Assembly (NCBI RefSeq): GCF_000878135.1
Contig: NZ_JXQZ01000101.1
Span: forward strand, 1 to 64,000
Reading direction: 5' to 3'
Source of the DNA: Frigoribacterium sp. MEB024
Lineage (GTDB): Bacteria; Actinomycetota; Actinomycetes; Actinomycetales; Microbacteriaceae
Length of the DNA: 64,000 bases
Translations under genes and position numbers: made by a program
Notes under the pieces: generated by a model
Told to the model about the DNA's origin: nothing
Databases searched by the model: none
The model's input: the letters and a program-made list of their open reading frames with translations, nothing else
In this document: positions 1 to 8,770 of the stretch, piece by piece
Layout of the letters: each line of letters opens with the position of its first letter
How positions within the stretch are numbered: the first letter of the stretch is position 1

Positions 1-1
1 C

Positions 2-559
2 GCCTCCTCGACGTTCACGGACGACGCCGGCGTGACCGGCGAGATCGTCGTCTCGGCGCCCCACGTCGAGGACCACTACGACCGTCTCTGGCTGACGCAC
101 CGCATCAGCCGCCTGGGCTCGACCGCCGAGACCCGCTGGCACCGCACCGGCGACGTCGGGCACCTCGACGCGCAGGGGCGACTCTGGGTCGAGGGCCGCC
201 TGCCCCACGTGATCACGACGGCGACGGGCGTGCTGACGCCGGTGGCGTCCGAACAGGCCGTGGAGGCGCGGGCCGGCATCGCCCGCGCCGCCGTCGTGGG
301 CGTCGGCCCGGCGGGCACGCAGCAGGTCGTCGTCGTGGCCGAGACCGTCCCCCCGGCTCGTCGCGCGGGGCTGGCGTCCGCGGCCCTGGCGGCCTCGGTC
401 CGCTCGGCCGTCGGGTCGGCGTCGGGTCGGCCCGTGGCCGCGGTGCTCGTCGTGCCGCAGCTGCCGACCGACGTGCGACACAACAGCAAGATCGACCGCA
501 CCGGCCTCGCCGCGTGGGCGACGTCCGTGCTGTCCGGCCGCCGGATGCGCCGCCCGTGA
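2..559 (+). CDS. oleC: OleC-type AMP-dependent ligase, C-terminal part (partial)
   Basis: The gene enters the window from the left, so only the last ~185 residues are visible. They match the C-terminal lobe of acyl-adenylate enzymes: a WHRTGDVGHLD motif followed by GRLWVEGR (hinge region), and near the end RHNSKIDR, where the lysine sits in the position of the catalytic C-domain lysine. OleC enzymes use ATP to close beta-hydroxy acids to beta-lactones in head-to-head hydrocarbon synthesis. The motifs RHN-K-I and the following oleD-like gene, joined by a GTGA overlap, favour OleC over a generic acyl-CoA ligase. In many actinobacteria OleB and OleC are fused; the missing N-terminus prevents checking that here. 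Confidence 0.72.
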   Translation, partial: ASSTFTDDAGVTGEIVVSAPHVEDHYDRLWLTHRISRLGSTAETRWHRTGDVGHLDAQGRLWVEGRLPHVITTATGVLTPVASEQAVEARAGIARAAVVGVGPAGTQQVVVVAETVPPARRAGLASAALAASVRSAVGSASGRPVAAVLVVPQLPTDVRHNSKIDRTGLAAWATSVLSGRRMRRP

Positions 560-1539
560 GGGTGCTGGTCACCGGCGCGAGCGGCCTGCTCGGCGGCGCC
601 GTCGCCCGAGCCGTCGCCGCCGCCGGCCACGAGGTCACGACCTTCCAACGCCGGGCCTCGGGCGTGCCGGGCGCCCGCGACGTGCTCGGATCGATGACGA
701 ACCCGCGGGCCGTGGCCGCCGCCGTCCGCGACCAGGACGCCGTCGTCCACCTCGCCGCGAAGGTGTCGCTCACGGGTGACGCCGCCGAGTTCGAGGCCGT
801 CAACGTCGGGGGCACGCGCTCCCTCGTCGACGCGATGCGCGCCTCCTCGGTCCCGCGGCTGGTCTTCGTCTCGTCGCCGTCCGTCGCGCACGCCGGATCA
901 TCGATCGTCGGCGACGACGCCCTGCCCGCCTCACCCGGGCACGCTCGCGGCGACTACGCCCGCACCAAGGCCGCGGCCGAGCGCGTCGCCCTCGGAGCCG
1001 CCGACGCCGACCTGCGCGTCGTGGCCGTCCGCCCGCACCTGGTTTGGGGCCCGGGCGACACCCAACTCGTCGAGCGCATCGTCGACCGTGCGCGCTCCGG
1101 CCGCCTGCCGCTGCTCGACCACGGCGCCGCCCTGATCGACTCCACCTACGTGGACAACGCGGCGTCCGGCATCGCCGCAGCCCTCGAGCGCGTGGACGAG
1201 GTCAGCGGCGGGTCGTACGTGATCAGCAACGGCGAGCCCCGCACCGTCGCCGACCTGATGGCCGGGATCTGCGCGGCCGCCGGGGTGCCCGCGCCTCGCC
1301 TGCGGGTGCCGGCCGGGATCGCCCGCGCCGCGGGGTCGTTGGTCGAGCGCGTCTGGGCCGTGCGGCCGGGCACCGACGAACCACCCATGACGAGGTTCCT
1401 CGCCGAGCAGCTGTCCACGGCGCACTGGTTCGACCAGCGGCGCACGCAGCACGACCTCCGCTGGACGCCCGCCGTCAGCGTCGACGAGGGACTGCGCCGG
1501 CTCGCCGCCTGGTACGCCGCCGGGCAGCCCTCCGTCTGA
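556..1539 (+). CDS. oleD: OleD-like NAD(P)-dependent beta-keto acid reductase (SDR/3-beta-HSD family)
   Basis: A 327-residue extended short-chain dehydrogenase. The Rossmann motif TGASGLLG lies at residues 6-13 and the catalytic Tyr-x3-Lys pair at Tyr134/Lys138 (DYARTK). The stretch RPHLVWGPGD and DSTYVDN are typical of OleD and its 3-beta-HSD relatives. OleD reduces the beta-keto acid made by OleA to the beta-hydroxy acid used by OleC. The GTG start at 556 overlaps the TGA of oleC (GTGA), so the two are translationally coupled; no other start in frame fits the family N-terminus better. An alternative is a generic NAD-dependent epimerase, but the pairing with an OleC-like ligase argues for olefin synthesis. 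Confidence 0.72.
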   Translation: MRVLVTGASGLLGGAVARAVAAAGHEVTTFQRRASGVPGARDVLGSMTNPRAVAAAVRDQDAVVHLAAKVSLTGDAAEFEAVNVGGTRSLVDAMRASSVPRLVFVSSPSVAHAGSSIVGDDALPASPGHARGDYARTKAAAERVALGAADADLRVVAVRPHLVWGPGDTQLVERIVDRARSGRLPLLDHGAALIDSTYVDNAASGIAAALERVDEVSGGSYVISNGEPRTVADLMAGICAAAGVPAPRLRVPAGIARAAGSLVERVWAVRPGTDEPPMTRFLAEQLSTAHWFDQRRTQHDLRWTPAVSVDEGLRRLAAWYAAGQPSV

Positions 1540-1767
1540 GGCCCACCCCGGCCGCACTCGAGTCGGCCGGTTCCCGTCGTGCCCGGCGGGTCGGCGACGA
1601 CCCGCCAGGGTGACGGAGTCCGCCGACCCCCCTGGCGGAGGGAAGCAGGGCGAGGCGGCGTCCCCCGTTCTCTGTGCGAGGGCACACCTCGCTCCGACGC
1701 CGTGCCGCCTACCGTCGCACGGGTACCGGCAGCTCCGGTGCCGAGGGCTCAACGGAAGGACCATCCC
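1540..1767. other. Intergenic region between oleD and the alcohol dehydrogenase
   Basis: No gene is supported. The stretch is GC-rich with several short self-complementary segments. A ribosome-binding site (GGAAGGA, 1754-1760) precedes the next ATG at 1768, so a leadered transcript starts somewhere here. No convincing -10 element was found. Confidence 0.5.
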
Positions 1768-2976
1768 ATGAAGGCAGTCGTCTGGCACGGCATCGGCGAC
1801 ATCCGACTCGACGAGGTCGCCGACCCCACGATCGTCGACCCGACCGATGCGGTCGTCCGCATCACCCGGAGTGCGATCTGCGGCACCGACCTGCACTTCG
1901 TGCGCGGCACGATGGCGCCCATGGCCGAGGGCACGATCCTCGGTCACGAGGCGGTGGGCATCGTCACCGCGGTCGGCGACGACGTGCGCGGCTTCAGTGC
2001 CGGCGACCGGGTCGTCATCAACTCGACGGTGTCGTGTGGCACCTGCCGCTACTGCCGCCAAGGCCAGACCGCTCAGTGCGACGTGGCGAACCCCAACGGC
2101 CCCGACGCCGGTACCTGCTTCTTCGGCGGTCCGGCCTCGACCGGCCCGGTGAACGGCCTGCAGGCCGAGCAGGTGCGCGTCCCGTTCGCGCAGAACACCA
2201 TGCACCGCCTGCCCGACACGGTCAGCGACGAGCAGGCCATCCTGTTGAGCGACATCTTCCCCACCGGCTGGTTCGGCGCCGAACTCGCCGGGGTCACCCG
2301 CGGCGACGTGGTCGCCGTCTTCGGTGCCGGAGTGGTGGGCCAGTTCGCGATCGCCTCGGCCTTCAAGCAGGGCGCGAGCCGCGTGATCGTGGTCGACCGT
2401 GAGGAGACCCGTCTGGCGCAGGCGCTCGCCCAGAACGCCGAGATCGTGAACTTCGACGAGGAGGACCCGGTCGAGACGATCGCGCGCCTCACCGGCGGTG
2501 CGGGCGTGGACGCCGTCATCGACGCGGTCGGCGTGGACGCACAGCACGCGAGCCACGGTCCCGCCGCCCCCGACCCCGACACGGCCGCCGAGTTCGCCGC
2601 CGAGGTCGCGCAGGTGGCCCCCGACGCGAACCCGCAGGGCGACCAGTGGGTGCCCGGCAACGCGCCGACCCAGGCCCTGCGCTGGGCCGTCGAGGTCGTG
2701 GCGAAGTACGGCCGCATCGGCGTCATCGGCGTCTACTCGCCGACCGTGACGTCGTTCCCCTTCGGCGAGGCGATGCTGAAGAACCTCACCATCCGCATGG
2801 GCAACTGCGACCACCACTCGGTGACCCCGCCGCTGATCGACCTGGTCGCGTCCGGCCAGTTCGACCCCACGGCGTTCATCACCGAGCACGAGGGCATCGG
2901 CTCGGCCATCGAGGCCTACGAGGCGTTCGACCGCCGCGAGCCCGGCTGGACCAAGGTCGAGGTCGTCCCCGGCTAG
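1768..2976 (+). CDS. Zinc-dependent alcohol dehydrogenase (MDR family)
   Basis: A 402-residue medium-chain dehydrogenase. Catalytic zinc ligands are Cys38 (ICGTD) and His60-Glu61 (GHEAVG). The structural-zinc loop reads C-G-T-C-R-Y-C followed by a fourth Cys eight residues on. A GAGVVG nucleotide-binding motif follows near residue 190. Start ATG 1768 is chosen because GGAAGGA lies 7 bases upstream and it begins with the family-typical MKAVVW. An insertion of about 40 residues after the Rossmann core (Pro/Asp/Ala-rich, near residues 265-305) resembles formaldehyde-dehydrogenase-like members. Substrate is not determinable; a glutathione-independent aldehyde or alcohol dehydrogenase is most likely. 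It stands alone, convergent with putA across a hairpin. Confidence 0.85.
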   Translation: MKAVVWHGIGDIRLDEVADPTIVDPTDAVVRITRSAICGTDLHFVRGTMAPMAEGTILGHEAVGIVTAVGDDVRGFSAGDRVVINSTVSCGTCRYCRQGQTAQCDVANPNGPDAGTCFFGGPASTGPVNGLQAEQVRVPFAQNTMHRLPDTVSDEQAILLSDIFPTGWFGAELAGVTRGDVVAVFGAGVVGQFAIASAFKQGASRVIVVDREETRLAQALAQNAEIVNFDEEDPVETIARLTGGAGVDAVIDAVGVDAQHASHGPAAPDPDTAAEFAAEVAQVAPDANPQGDQWVPGNAPTQALRWAVEVVAKYGRIGVIGVYSPTVTSFPFGEAMLKNLTIRMGNCDHHSVTPPLIDLVASGQFDPTAFITEHEGIGSAIEAYEAFDRREPGWTKVEVVPG

Positions 2977-3037
2977 GGGCTCGGGTCGGCGGGTTCCCGT
3001 CGCTCCCGGCGGGCCGGCGCCGGCCCCATGGACGGCA

Positions 3038-3073
3038 CGAACCCGCCGACTCCCGAGGGGGTCGGCGGGTTCG
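3038..3073. terminator. Hairpin between convergent adh and putA
   Basis: A perfect 13-bp stem (3038-3050 with 3061-3073, core GAACCCGCCGAC) closes a 10-base loop. It lies between the stops of two convergent genes, so it can serve both strands. A third copy of the arm sequence occurs at 2984-2996, giving an alternative pairing partner. There is no T-tract, as is usual in this GC range. Confidence 0.7.
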
Positions 3074-3096
3074 GGCGTCTGCGTGCGCCGGCAGGG

Positions 3097-6000
3097 TCAG
3101 ATGACCGAGGCGCTCCAGTCGTCGGGGTTGCCGAAGCGGTGGGCCGTGATGGCGACGGCCTGCTCGCGCAGGAACGGCAGCAGCTCGAGGCGCCCGGTCG
3201 GCGTGACGGCTGCCGCGAACACGGCCACCGCCGGGTCGCCGCCCAGGGCGTCCGCCAGAGCCGAGGAGGCGCGGGTCGCGCCATCGGCACCGGTCACCAA
3301 CCGCACGCGCTCGGTCGACAGGCGACCCGCACGCACCCGCGCGTGCCAGGCGGCGTCGTCCTCGTGCACGACGTCGGAGGCCGCGAGGCCGAGCGCGCGG
3401 ACGAGGGCGCCCGGCAGCTCGACCGACGACGACACCGTGAGCGGCGCACCCGAGCGCCGTCCGGCGAGCAACACGCGGACCACGTCGGCCGGCGCCGCGC
3501 CGTCGGCGGCGCGGATCGTGACGGGCAGGGGACGGTAACGCAGCAGGTCGCGCTCGAGGCCGAGGTCGCTCACGTCGCGGGCGACGCCGAACTCGGTGGC
3601 CCAGAAGTGCTCGTCGCTGGCGGCGGCGGCCCGCAGGTCGTCGGAGGCCGACGAACCCGACGCCCCGAGCAGCGGCGACGCGGCCTCGAGGGCGGCCAGG
3701 GCCTCGCGACCCGGGCGCGCCTCCTGCGGTTCGGTCAGCGACGTCGGCTGCCACGAGCCGAGGTGCACGAGGTAGTTCGGTCCGCCCGCCTTGGCGCCGG
3801 CGCCGACCGAGGACTTCTTCCAGCCGCCGAACGGCTGGCGCCGCACGATCGCCCCGGTGATGCCGCGGTTGACGTAGAGGTTCCCCGCCTCGACCCGGTC
3901 GAGCCAGGTCGAGAGCTCGGCGGGGTCGAGGGTGTGCAGGCCTGCGGTCAGGCCGTAGTCGGTCGCGTTCTGCAGCTCGATCGCCTCGTCGAGGGTCTTC
4001 GCGGTCATGATGCCGAGCACCGGGCCGAAGTACTCGGTGAGGTGGAACTCGCTGCCCGCGGCGACGCCGGCACGGACGCCGGGTGACCAGAGCCGCCCGG
4101 TGTCGTCGAGTCGCTTCGGCTCGACCAGCCAGGTCTCGCCCGCGCCGAGCGTGGTGAGCGCCCGTTCGAGCTTGCCGTGGGCCGGCTCGACGATCGGGCC
4201 CATCTGCGTCCTGGGGTCGGAGGGCAGTCCGACGCGCATCGTCGACGCGGCGTCGACGAGCTGACGGCGGAAGCGCTCCGAGGTGGCGACCGAGCCGACC
4301 AGGATCACCAGGCTCGCCGCCGAGCACTTCTGGCCCGCGTGACCGAACGCCGACTTGATGACGTCGGACGCGGCCAGGTCGAGGTCGGCACTCGGAGTGA
4401 CGATGATGGCGTTCTTGCCGCTCGTCTCGGCGAGCAGGGGCAGGTCGGTGCGCCAGCTGGTGAACAGCGCGGCCGTCTCGAAGGCGCCGGTGAGGATGAC
4501 GCGGTCGACCGACGGGTGCGACACGAGGTGTCGACCGAGGTCGCCTTCGTCGACGTCGACCAGCTTGAGCACCTCGCGGGGCACGCCGGCGTCCCAGAGG
4601 GCCTGCACCATCACGGCGCCGCTGCGCTTGGCCTGACCGGCCGGCTTGACGACGACGCTGCTGCCCGCGGCGAGCGCGGCGAGGGTCGAGCCGGCCGGGA
4701 TCGCCAGCGGGAAGTTCCAGGGCGGCGTGACGAGGGTGAGTCGCTCGGGGACGAACGTCGCGCCGTCGACCCGGTCGAGTTCTTCGGCGAGGTGGGCGTA
4801 CCAGTTCGCGAAGTCGATCGCCTCGCTGACCTCGACGTCGCCCTCGGCGACGGTCTTGCCGGTCTCGCTCGCGGCGACCTCCATCAGGTCGGCGCGGCGG
4901 GCCGACAGCGTCGCCGCGGCCTCGCGCAGGACCGCGGCCCGACCCGCGCCTCCGCGGGCAGCCCAGTCGGCGGACGCGGCGACGGCGTCGGCGACGATCG
5001 CGTCGAGGGTGGCCTCGTCGGTCACCCGGGCGGACTCGATCAGCTCGACGCCCAGGCGCGAGTCGGCCGAGCGGGCGGCGATCTCGCGGCCCCAGGCGCG
5101 GTTGTCGGCCAGGGCGGGGTCGGTGTCGGGCTCGTTGTCGAAGCCGCTGCCGGCTTCGCGGGGCTGCAACGCCTGGGCCGCGTCGAGGCGGCTCTGCACG
5201 CGGTGCGGCGCCGGGGTGTCGCCGTCGACCTCGGCGAGCGAGGCGAGGAACCGGCCCTTCTCGCGCTCGAACATGGCCTCGTTCGAGGCGAGCTCGAAGA
5301 CGGCGGACATGAAGTTCTCGCTCGAGGCGTTCTCTTCGAGGCGGCGGATCAGGTAACTGATGGCGACGTCGAACTCACGAGGGTGCACGACGGGCGTGTA
5401 GAGCAGGAGGCCCCCGACGTCGGCCTTGACCAGCTCGGCCTGCCCCTCGGCCATGCCGAGCAGCATCTCGAACTCGACGCGGTCGCCGACGCCACGGGCC
5501 TCGGCCAGCAGGTGGGCGAAGGCGATGTCGAACAGGTTGTGCCCGGCGACGCCGACCCGTACGGCGCGCGTCCGCTCGGGCGTGAAGGCCCACGTCAGCA
5601 CGCGCTTGTAGTTGGTGTCGCTGTCCTGCTTGGTGCCGTAGGTCGCGAGCGGCCACTCGTGCACGGTGGCGTCGACGGTCTCCATCGCGAGGTTCGCACC
5701 CTTGACGATGCGCACCTTGATCGCGGCCCCGCCGGCGTCGACCCGCTCGGTCGCCCAGGTGGTGAGGTGCTGCAGGGCGCCCAGGGCGTCGGGCAGGTAG
5801 GTCTGCAGGACGATGCCGGCCTCGAGGCCCTTCAGCTGCGGCTGGTCGAGGAGGCGCGTGAAGACCGCGATCGTCAGGTCGAGGTCGCGGTACTCCTCCA
5901 TGTCGAGGTTGATGAACTTCGGCTTCGGCGACCGGGCGGCGAGTTCGTACAGCGGGGTGAGCTTCTCGACGACGCGCTCGACGGTCTCGTCGAAGGCCCA

Positions 6001-6597
6001 CATCGAGAGCTGGCTGACGATCGACGAGACCTTGATCGACACGTAGTCGACGTCGTCTCGGGCGAGCAGCGCCCGGGTGCCGGCGAGGCGGTGCTCGGCC
6101 TCGGCGTCGCCCAGGACGGCCTCGCCGAGCAGGTTGAGGTTCAGCCGCGTCTTGTCTTTCTTGATGTTCGCGATGGCCGCACCGAGCTTGGCGGGGCGGG
6201 CATCGGCGATGAGGTGGCCGACCATGCCGCGCAGGACTCGACGGGCGATCGGCACGACCACGCCCGGCAACACGGGCGCCATGACGCCGCCGAGGCGCAC
6301 GGCCGAGCGCATGTGCCACGGCAGGAAGGCCGGTGCCTGCTTCGCCAGGGTCGACAGGTTGCGGGCGGCGACGCCGAGATCTTCGGGACGGACGACGCGG
6401 TCGACGAAGCCGATCGTGAAGGCGAGTCCCGACTCGTCCTTCAGGACCTGGGCGAGCAGGTGGGCCGAGCCGGTGCTCGGGGCGCCCGACGCGTCGTGCG
6501 CCCAGCGGCGGGCGAGGGCGACGGCGTCGTCGCCGATGCCGACGGGCAGGAGCTGTTCAGCGGTGGACGGCCCCGCCGTCTCGTCGATGGTGGTCAT
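3097..6597 (-). CDS. putA: Bifunctional proline dehydrogenase / L-glutamate gamma-semialdehyde dehydrogenase (PutA)
   Basis: 1166 residues with three parts. An FAD-dependent proline dehydrogenase barrel occupies roughly residues 45-480. An NAD-dependent aldehyde dehydrogenase follows at about 520-1010, with catalytic Cys758 in GQKCSA and the LAETSGK segment. A C-terminal ~150-residue domain ends in FLREQAVAITAHRFGNP, a hallmark of long PutA proteins. It converts proline to glutamate. There is no N-terminal ribbon-helix-helix, so unlike E. coli PutA it should not bind its own promoter. ATG 6597 is chosen because a -10 TACATT ends six bases upstream, implying a leaderless mRNA; no Shine-Dalgarno is visible. 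The divergent neighbour is an ABC exporter. Confidence 0.95.
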   Translation of the reverse strand: MTTIDETAGPSTAEQLLPVGIGDDAVALARRWAHDASGAPSTGSAHLLAQVLKDESGLAFTIGFVDRVVRPEDLGVAARNLSTLAKQAPAFLPWHMRSAVRLGGVMAPVLPGVVVPIARRVLRGMVGHLIADARPAKLGAAIANIKKDKTRLNLNLLGEAVLGDAEAEHRLAGTRALLARDDVDYVSIKVSSIVSQLSMWAFDETVERVVEKLTPLYELAARSPKPKFINLDMEEYRDLDLTIAVFTRLLDQPQLKGLEAGIVLQTYLPDALGALQHLTTWATERVDAGGAAIKVRIVKGANLAMETVDATVHEWPLATYGTKQDSDTNYKRVLTWAFTPERTRAVRVGVAGHNLFDIAFAHLLAEARGVGDRVEFEMLLGMAEGQAELVKADVGGLLLYTPVVHPREFDVAISYLIRRLEENASSENFMSAVFELASNEAMFEREKGRFLASLAEVDGDTPAPHRVQSRLDAAQALQPREAGSGFDNEPDTDPALADNRAWGREIAARSADSRLGVELIESARVTDEATLDAIVADAVAASADWAARGGAGRAAVLREAAATLSARRADLMEVAASETGKTVAEGDVEVSEAIDFANWYAHLAEELDRVDGATFVPERLTLVTPPWNFPLAIPAGSTLAALAAGSSVVVKPAGQAKRSGAVMVQALWDAGVPREVLKLVDVDEGDLGRHLVSHPSVDRVILTGAFETAALFTSWRTDLPLLAETSGKNAIIVTPSADLDLAASDVIKSAFGHAGQKCSAASLVILVGSVATSERFRRQLVDAASTMRVGLPSDPRTQMGPIVEPAHGKLERALTTLGAGETWLVEPKRLDDTGRLWSPGVRAGVAAGSEFHLTEYFGPVLGIMTAKTLDEAIELQNATDYGLTAGLHTLDPAELSTWLDRVEAGNLYVNRGITGAIVRRQPFGGWKKSSVGAGAKAGGPNYLVHLGSWQPTSLTEPQEARPGREALAALEAASPLLGASGSSASDDLRAAAASDEHFWATEFGVARDVSDLGLERDLLRYRPLPVTIRAADGAAPADVVRVLLAGRRSGAPLTVSSSVELPGALVRALGLAASDVVHEDDAAWHARVRAGRLSTERVRLVTGADGATRASSALADALGGDPAVAVFAAAVTPTGRLELLPFLREQAVAITAHRFGNPDDWSASVI

Positions 6598-6603
6598 GGG
6601 ATG

Positions 6604-6633
6604 AATGTAGGGCGGAACTTGCCACCTGGCAAG
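6604..6633 (-). promoter_or_regulatory. putA promoter with overlapping palindrome
   Basis: Reading leftward, -35 TTGCCA (6632-6627) and -10 TACATT (6609-6604) are separated by exactly 17 bases. The perfect palindrome CTTGCCACCTGGCAAG (6618-6633) covers the -35 box, so a dimeric regulator bound there would block or guide polymerase. The regulator gene is not adjacent. Confidence 0.65.
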
Positions 6634-6658
6634 GTTTGACACGAGACCGTAACGTGCG

Positions 6659-6669
6659 CCGCGCCTCCT
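6659..6669 (-). repeat. Dispersed 11-bp element (CCGCGCCTCCT on +)
   Basis: Full-length copy of the dispersed AGGAGGCGCGG element, in the putA/ABC exporter intergenic region. Confidence 0.8.
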
Positions 6670-6802
6670 TCTCCACAGGGGGCCGATCGGCACTGGCGGT
6701 GGGGGCCGGACAGCGCTACCTTGGGCGCGTTCAGGCGGTGCACAGCGGCCGCCAAGACCGACCCGTCTGCGGATGGACGGGCCCCATGCACCGGGAGCAC
6801 CC

Positions 6803-7852
6803 ATGGCGATGATCGAGGCCCGCGGCCTCACGAAGACCTACCGGTCCAAGTCCGGCCCGGTCCACGCACTGACCGGCCTCGACCTGATCGTGCCCGAAGG
6901 CACCGTCAAGGCGCTGCTCGGTCCGAACGGCGCGGGCAAGACCACGGGCGTCAAGATGCTCACCACCCTCGAGCGTCCGGACGCCGGCACGGCCACGATC
7001 GCCGGGCTCGACGTCGTCGCCGACGCCCAGGCCGTGCGCCGCTCGATCGGCGTCTCGGGGCAGTACGCCGCGGTCGACGAGAACCTCACCGGATTCGAGA
7101 ACCTCGACATGATCGGGCGGCTGTACCACCTGGGCAGCCGCGTCAGTCGGGACCGCGCCCGCGAGCTGATCGAGGTCTTCGACCTCGCCGCCGCGGGCGA
7201 CCGGCCGGTCAAGGGCTTCTCGGGCGGCATGCGCCGACGGATCGACCTCGCCGGGGCGCTCGTGACGAATCCGCGGGTGCTCTTCCTCGACGAGCCGACG
7301 ACGGGGCTCGATCCCCGCAGCCGACTCGCCCTGTGGGACATCATCACCGGGCTGGTCGACGGGGGCACGACGGTCCTGCTGACCACGCAGTACCTCGAGG
7401 AGGCCGACCGCCTGGCCGACGACATCTCGGTGATCGACGGCGGGGCCGTCATCGCCGAGGGCACGGCCGACCAGCTCAAGGCCCAGGTCGGCGGCCACCG
7501 CCTCGTCGTGGCCCTCGTCGACGAGGCGCGGGCGGATCAGGCGGTCGAGGTGCTCCGTCGGCACGGAGACTCCGATCCGACCGTCGGGGCCGACGGCCGC
7601 CAGCTCGAGGTCGCGGTCACCGACGGCCCGACCGCCCTGCAGCGGACGCTCGCCGACCTCGGGGCGGCCGGCATCGAGCTGCACGACGCCGGCATGCGAC
7701 GTCCGACCCTCGACGACGTGTTCCTCCAGCTCACCGGCCACCGCGCGGCCGACGACGACGCGGGCGACGACCACGGCTCCCCCGACGACGACCCGGCCGG
7801 TGGTCGAGGTCGCGGTCGGCGCGGTGCGAAGAAGAGAGAGGCACGGGCATGA
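6803..7852 (+). CDS. ABC transporter ATP-binding protein, daunorubicin-resistance (DrrA) type
   Basis: 349 residues. Walker A GPNGAGKTT, signature FSGGMRRR, Walker B LFLDEPTTGLD and an H-loop replaced by the DrrA-typical TTQYLEEAD segment are all present. It should power export by the membrane protein encoded immediately downstream (ATGA overlap). ATG 6803 has GGGAG five bases upstream; an internal ATG at 6809 is possible. The last ~35 residues are Asp/Gly-rich and then basic, a low-complexity tail outside the family core. A -10-like TACCTT lies at 6717-6722. The substrate is unknown; antibiotics or lipids are usual for this family. Confidence 0.9.
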   Translation: MAMIEARGLTKTYRSKSGPVHALTGLDLIVPEGTVKALLGPNGAGKTTGVKMLTTLERPDAGTATIAGLDVVADAQAVRRSIGVSGQYAAVDENLTGFENLDMIGRLYHLGSRVSRDRARELIEVFDLAAAGDRPVKGFSGGMRRRIDLAGALVTNPRVLFLDEPTTGLDPRSRLALWDIITGLVDGGTTVLLTTQYLEEADRLADDISVIDGGAVIAEGTADQLKAQVGGHRLVVALVDEARADQAVEVLRRHGDSDPTVGADGRQLEVAVTDGPTALQRTLADLGAAGIELHDAGMRRPTLDDVFLQLTGHRAADDDAGDDHGSPDDDPAGGRGRGRRGAKKREARA

Positions 7853-8703
7853 CCACCACCGGAACCACCGCCGCCCTGGCGCAGACGCTCGTCCCGTCGA
7901 GCGACACGGGCCTCGGCACCTGGGCCTCGGACGGCTGGACGGTCACCAAGCGCAACCTGATCAAGGTGAAGCGCTCGCCCGACATGCTGATCTTCGCCGT
8001 GCTGCAGCCGATCATGTTCGTCCTGCTCTTCAGCCAGGTCTACGGCGGGGCCATCGCCGTCCAGGGCACCGACTACACGCAGTTCCTCATGGCGGGCATC
8101 TTCGCGCAGACCGTGGTCTTCGGCTCGACCTTCTCGGGTGCCGCGATGGCCCAAGACCTGAAAGAGGGCATCATCGACCGGTTCCGCACCCTGCCCATGA
8201 GCCCGTCGGCCGTGCTGATCGGTCGCACGAACAGCGACCTCGCGCTCAACACGATCTCGATGGTCATCATGATGCTCACCGGACTCGCGGTCGGCTGGCG
8301 GGTGAACGCCTCGCCTGCCTCGTTCGTCGGCGGGGTCGCCCTCCTGCTGCTGTTCAGCTACTCGTTCAGCTGGGTGATGGCCCTGCTCGGCATGAGCGTC
8401 AAGACACCCGAGACCATCAACAACGCGTCGTTCATGATCCTGTTCCCGTTGACCTTCGTCTCGAACGCGTTCGTGCCGAGCGACACCCTGCCGACCGTGC
8501 TGAGGGTCTTCGCCGAGTGGAACCCGGTGTCGTCGCTGGTTCAGGCCGCCCGCACCTCGTTCGGCAACCTGGGTGCCACCCCGGTGCCCGACATCTGGAC
8601 GATGCAGCACCCCTACGCGACCGTCCTGCTCGGCATCACCGTGATGCTGGTGGTCTTCGTGCCGCTGTGCATCCGCAAGTTCCAGCGCATCAGCGCGAAG
8701 TAG
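7849..8703 (+). CDS. ABC-2 type transporter permease (DrrB family)
   Basis: A 284-residue integral membrane protein with about six hydrophobic segments. The N-terminal cytoplasmic part is followed by LIFAVLQPIMFVLLF and the segment KEGIIDRFRTLPMSPSA, the conserved ABC-2 coupling region of DrrB proteins. Start ATG 7849 overlaps the stop of the ATPase gene. Together the pair forms a two-component efflux pump. No dedicated regulator is coupled to it; the convergent TetR gene could act on it but its own operator-like dyad lies on the other side. Confidence 0.9.
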   Translation: MTTTGTTAALAQTLVPSSDTGLGTWASDGWTVTKRNLIKVKRSPDMLIFAVLQPIMFVLLFSQVYGGAIAVQGTDYTQFLMAGIFAQTVVFGSTFSGAAMAQDLKEGIIDRFRTLPMSPSAVLIGRTNSDLALNTISMVIMMLTGLAVGWRVNASPASFVGGVALLLLFSYSFSWVMALLGMSVKTPETINNASFMILFPLTFVSNAFVPSDTLPTVLRVFAEWNPVSSLVQAARTSFGNLGATPVPDIWTMQHPYATVLLGITVMLVVFVPLCIRKFQRISAK

Positions 8704-8758
8704 CGAACGCCGGCGGTCGACCGCGAGCCGCCGCCCGCGGACCGTCGCGCGTCCGCCG

Positions 8759-8769
8759 AGGAGGCGCGG
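8759..8769 (+). repeat. Dispersed 11-bp element at the tetR stop codon
   Basis: AGGAGGCGCGG copy that runs directly into the stop codon (tca, 8771-8773) of the leftward TetR gene and lies just after the permease stop. Confidence 0.8.
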
Positions 8770-8770
8770 G

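Noticed and set aside
931-2889. Long open frame on the strand opposite oleD and the alcohol dehydrogenase
   Set aside because: Arg/Gly/Asp/His-rich composition, no family motifs and full overlap with two well-supported genes; typical antisense frame of high-GC DNA.
5266-5285. SOS-box-like TCGAAC...GTTCGA within putA
   Set aside because: Spacing between half-sites is 8 instead of the 4 expected for actinobacterial LexA sites and it lies deep inside a gene.
4177-6639. 820-residue open frame opposite putA
   Set aside because: Mirrors putA codons, no recognisable motif, no start signal; putA is certain.
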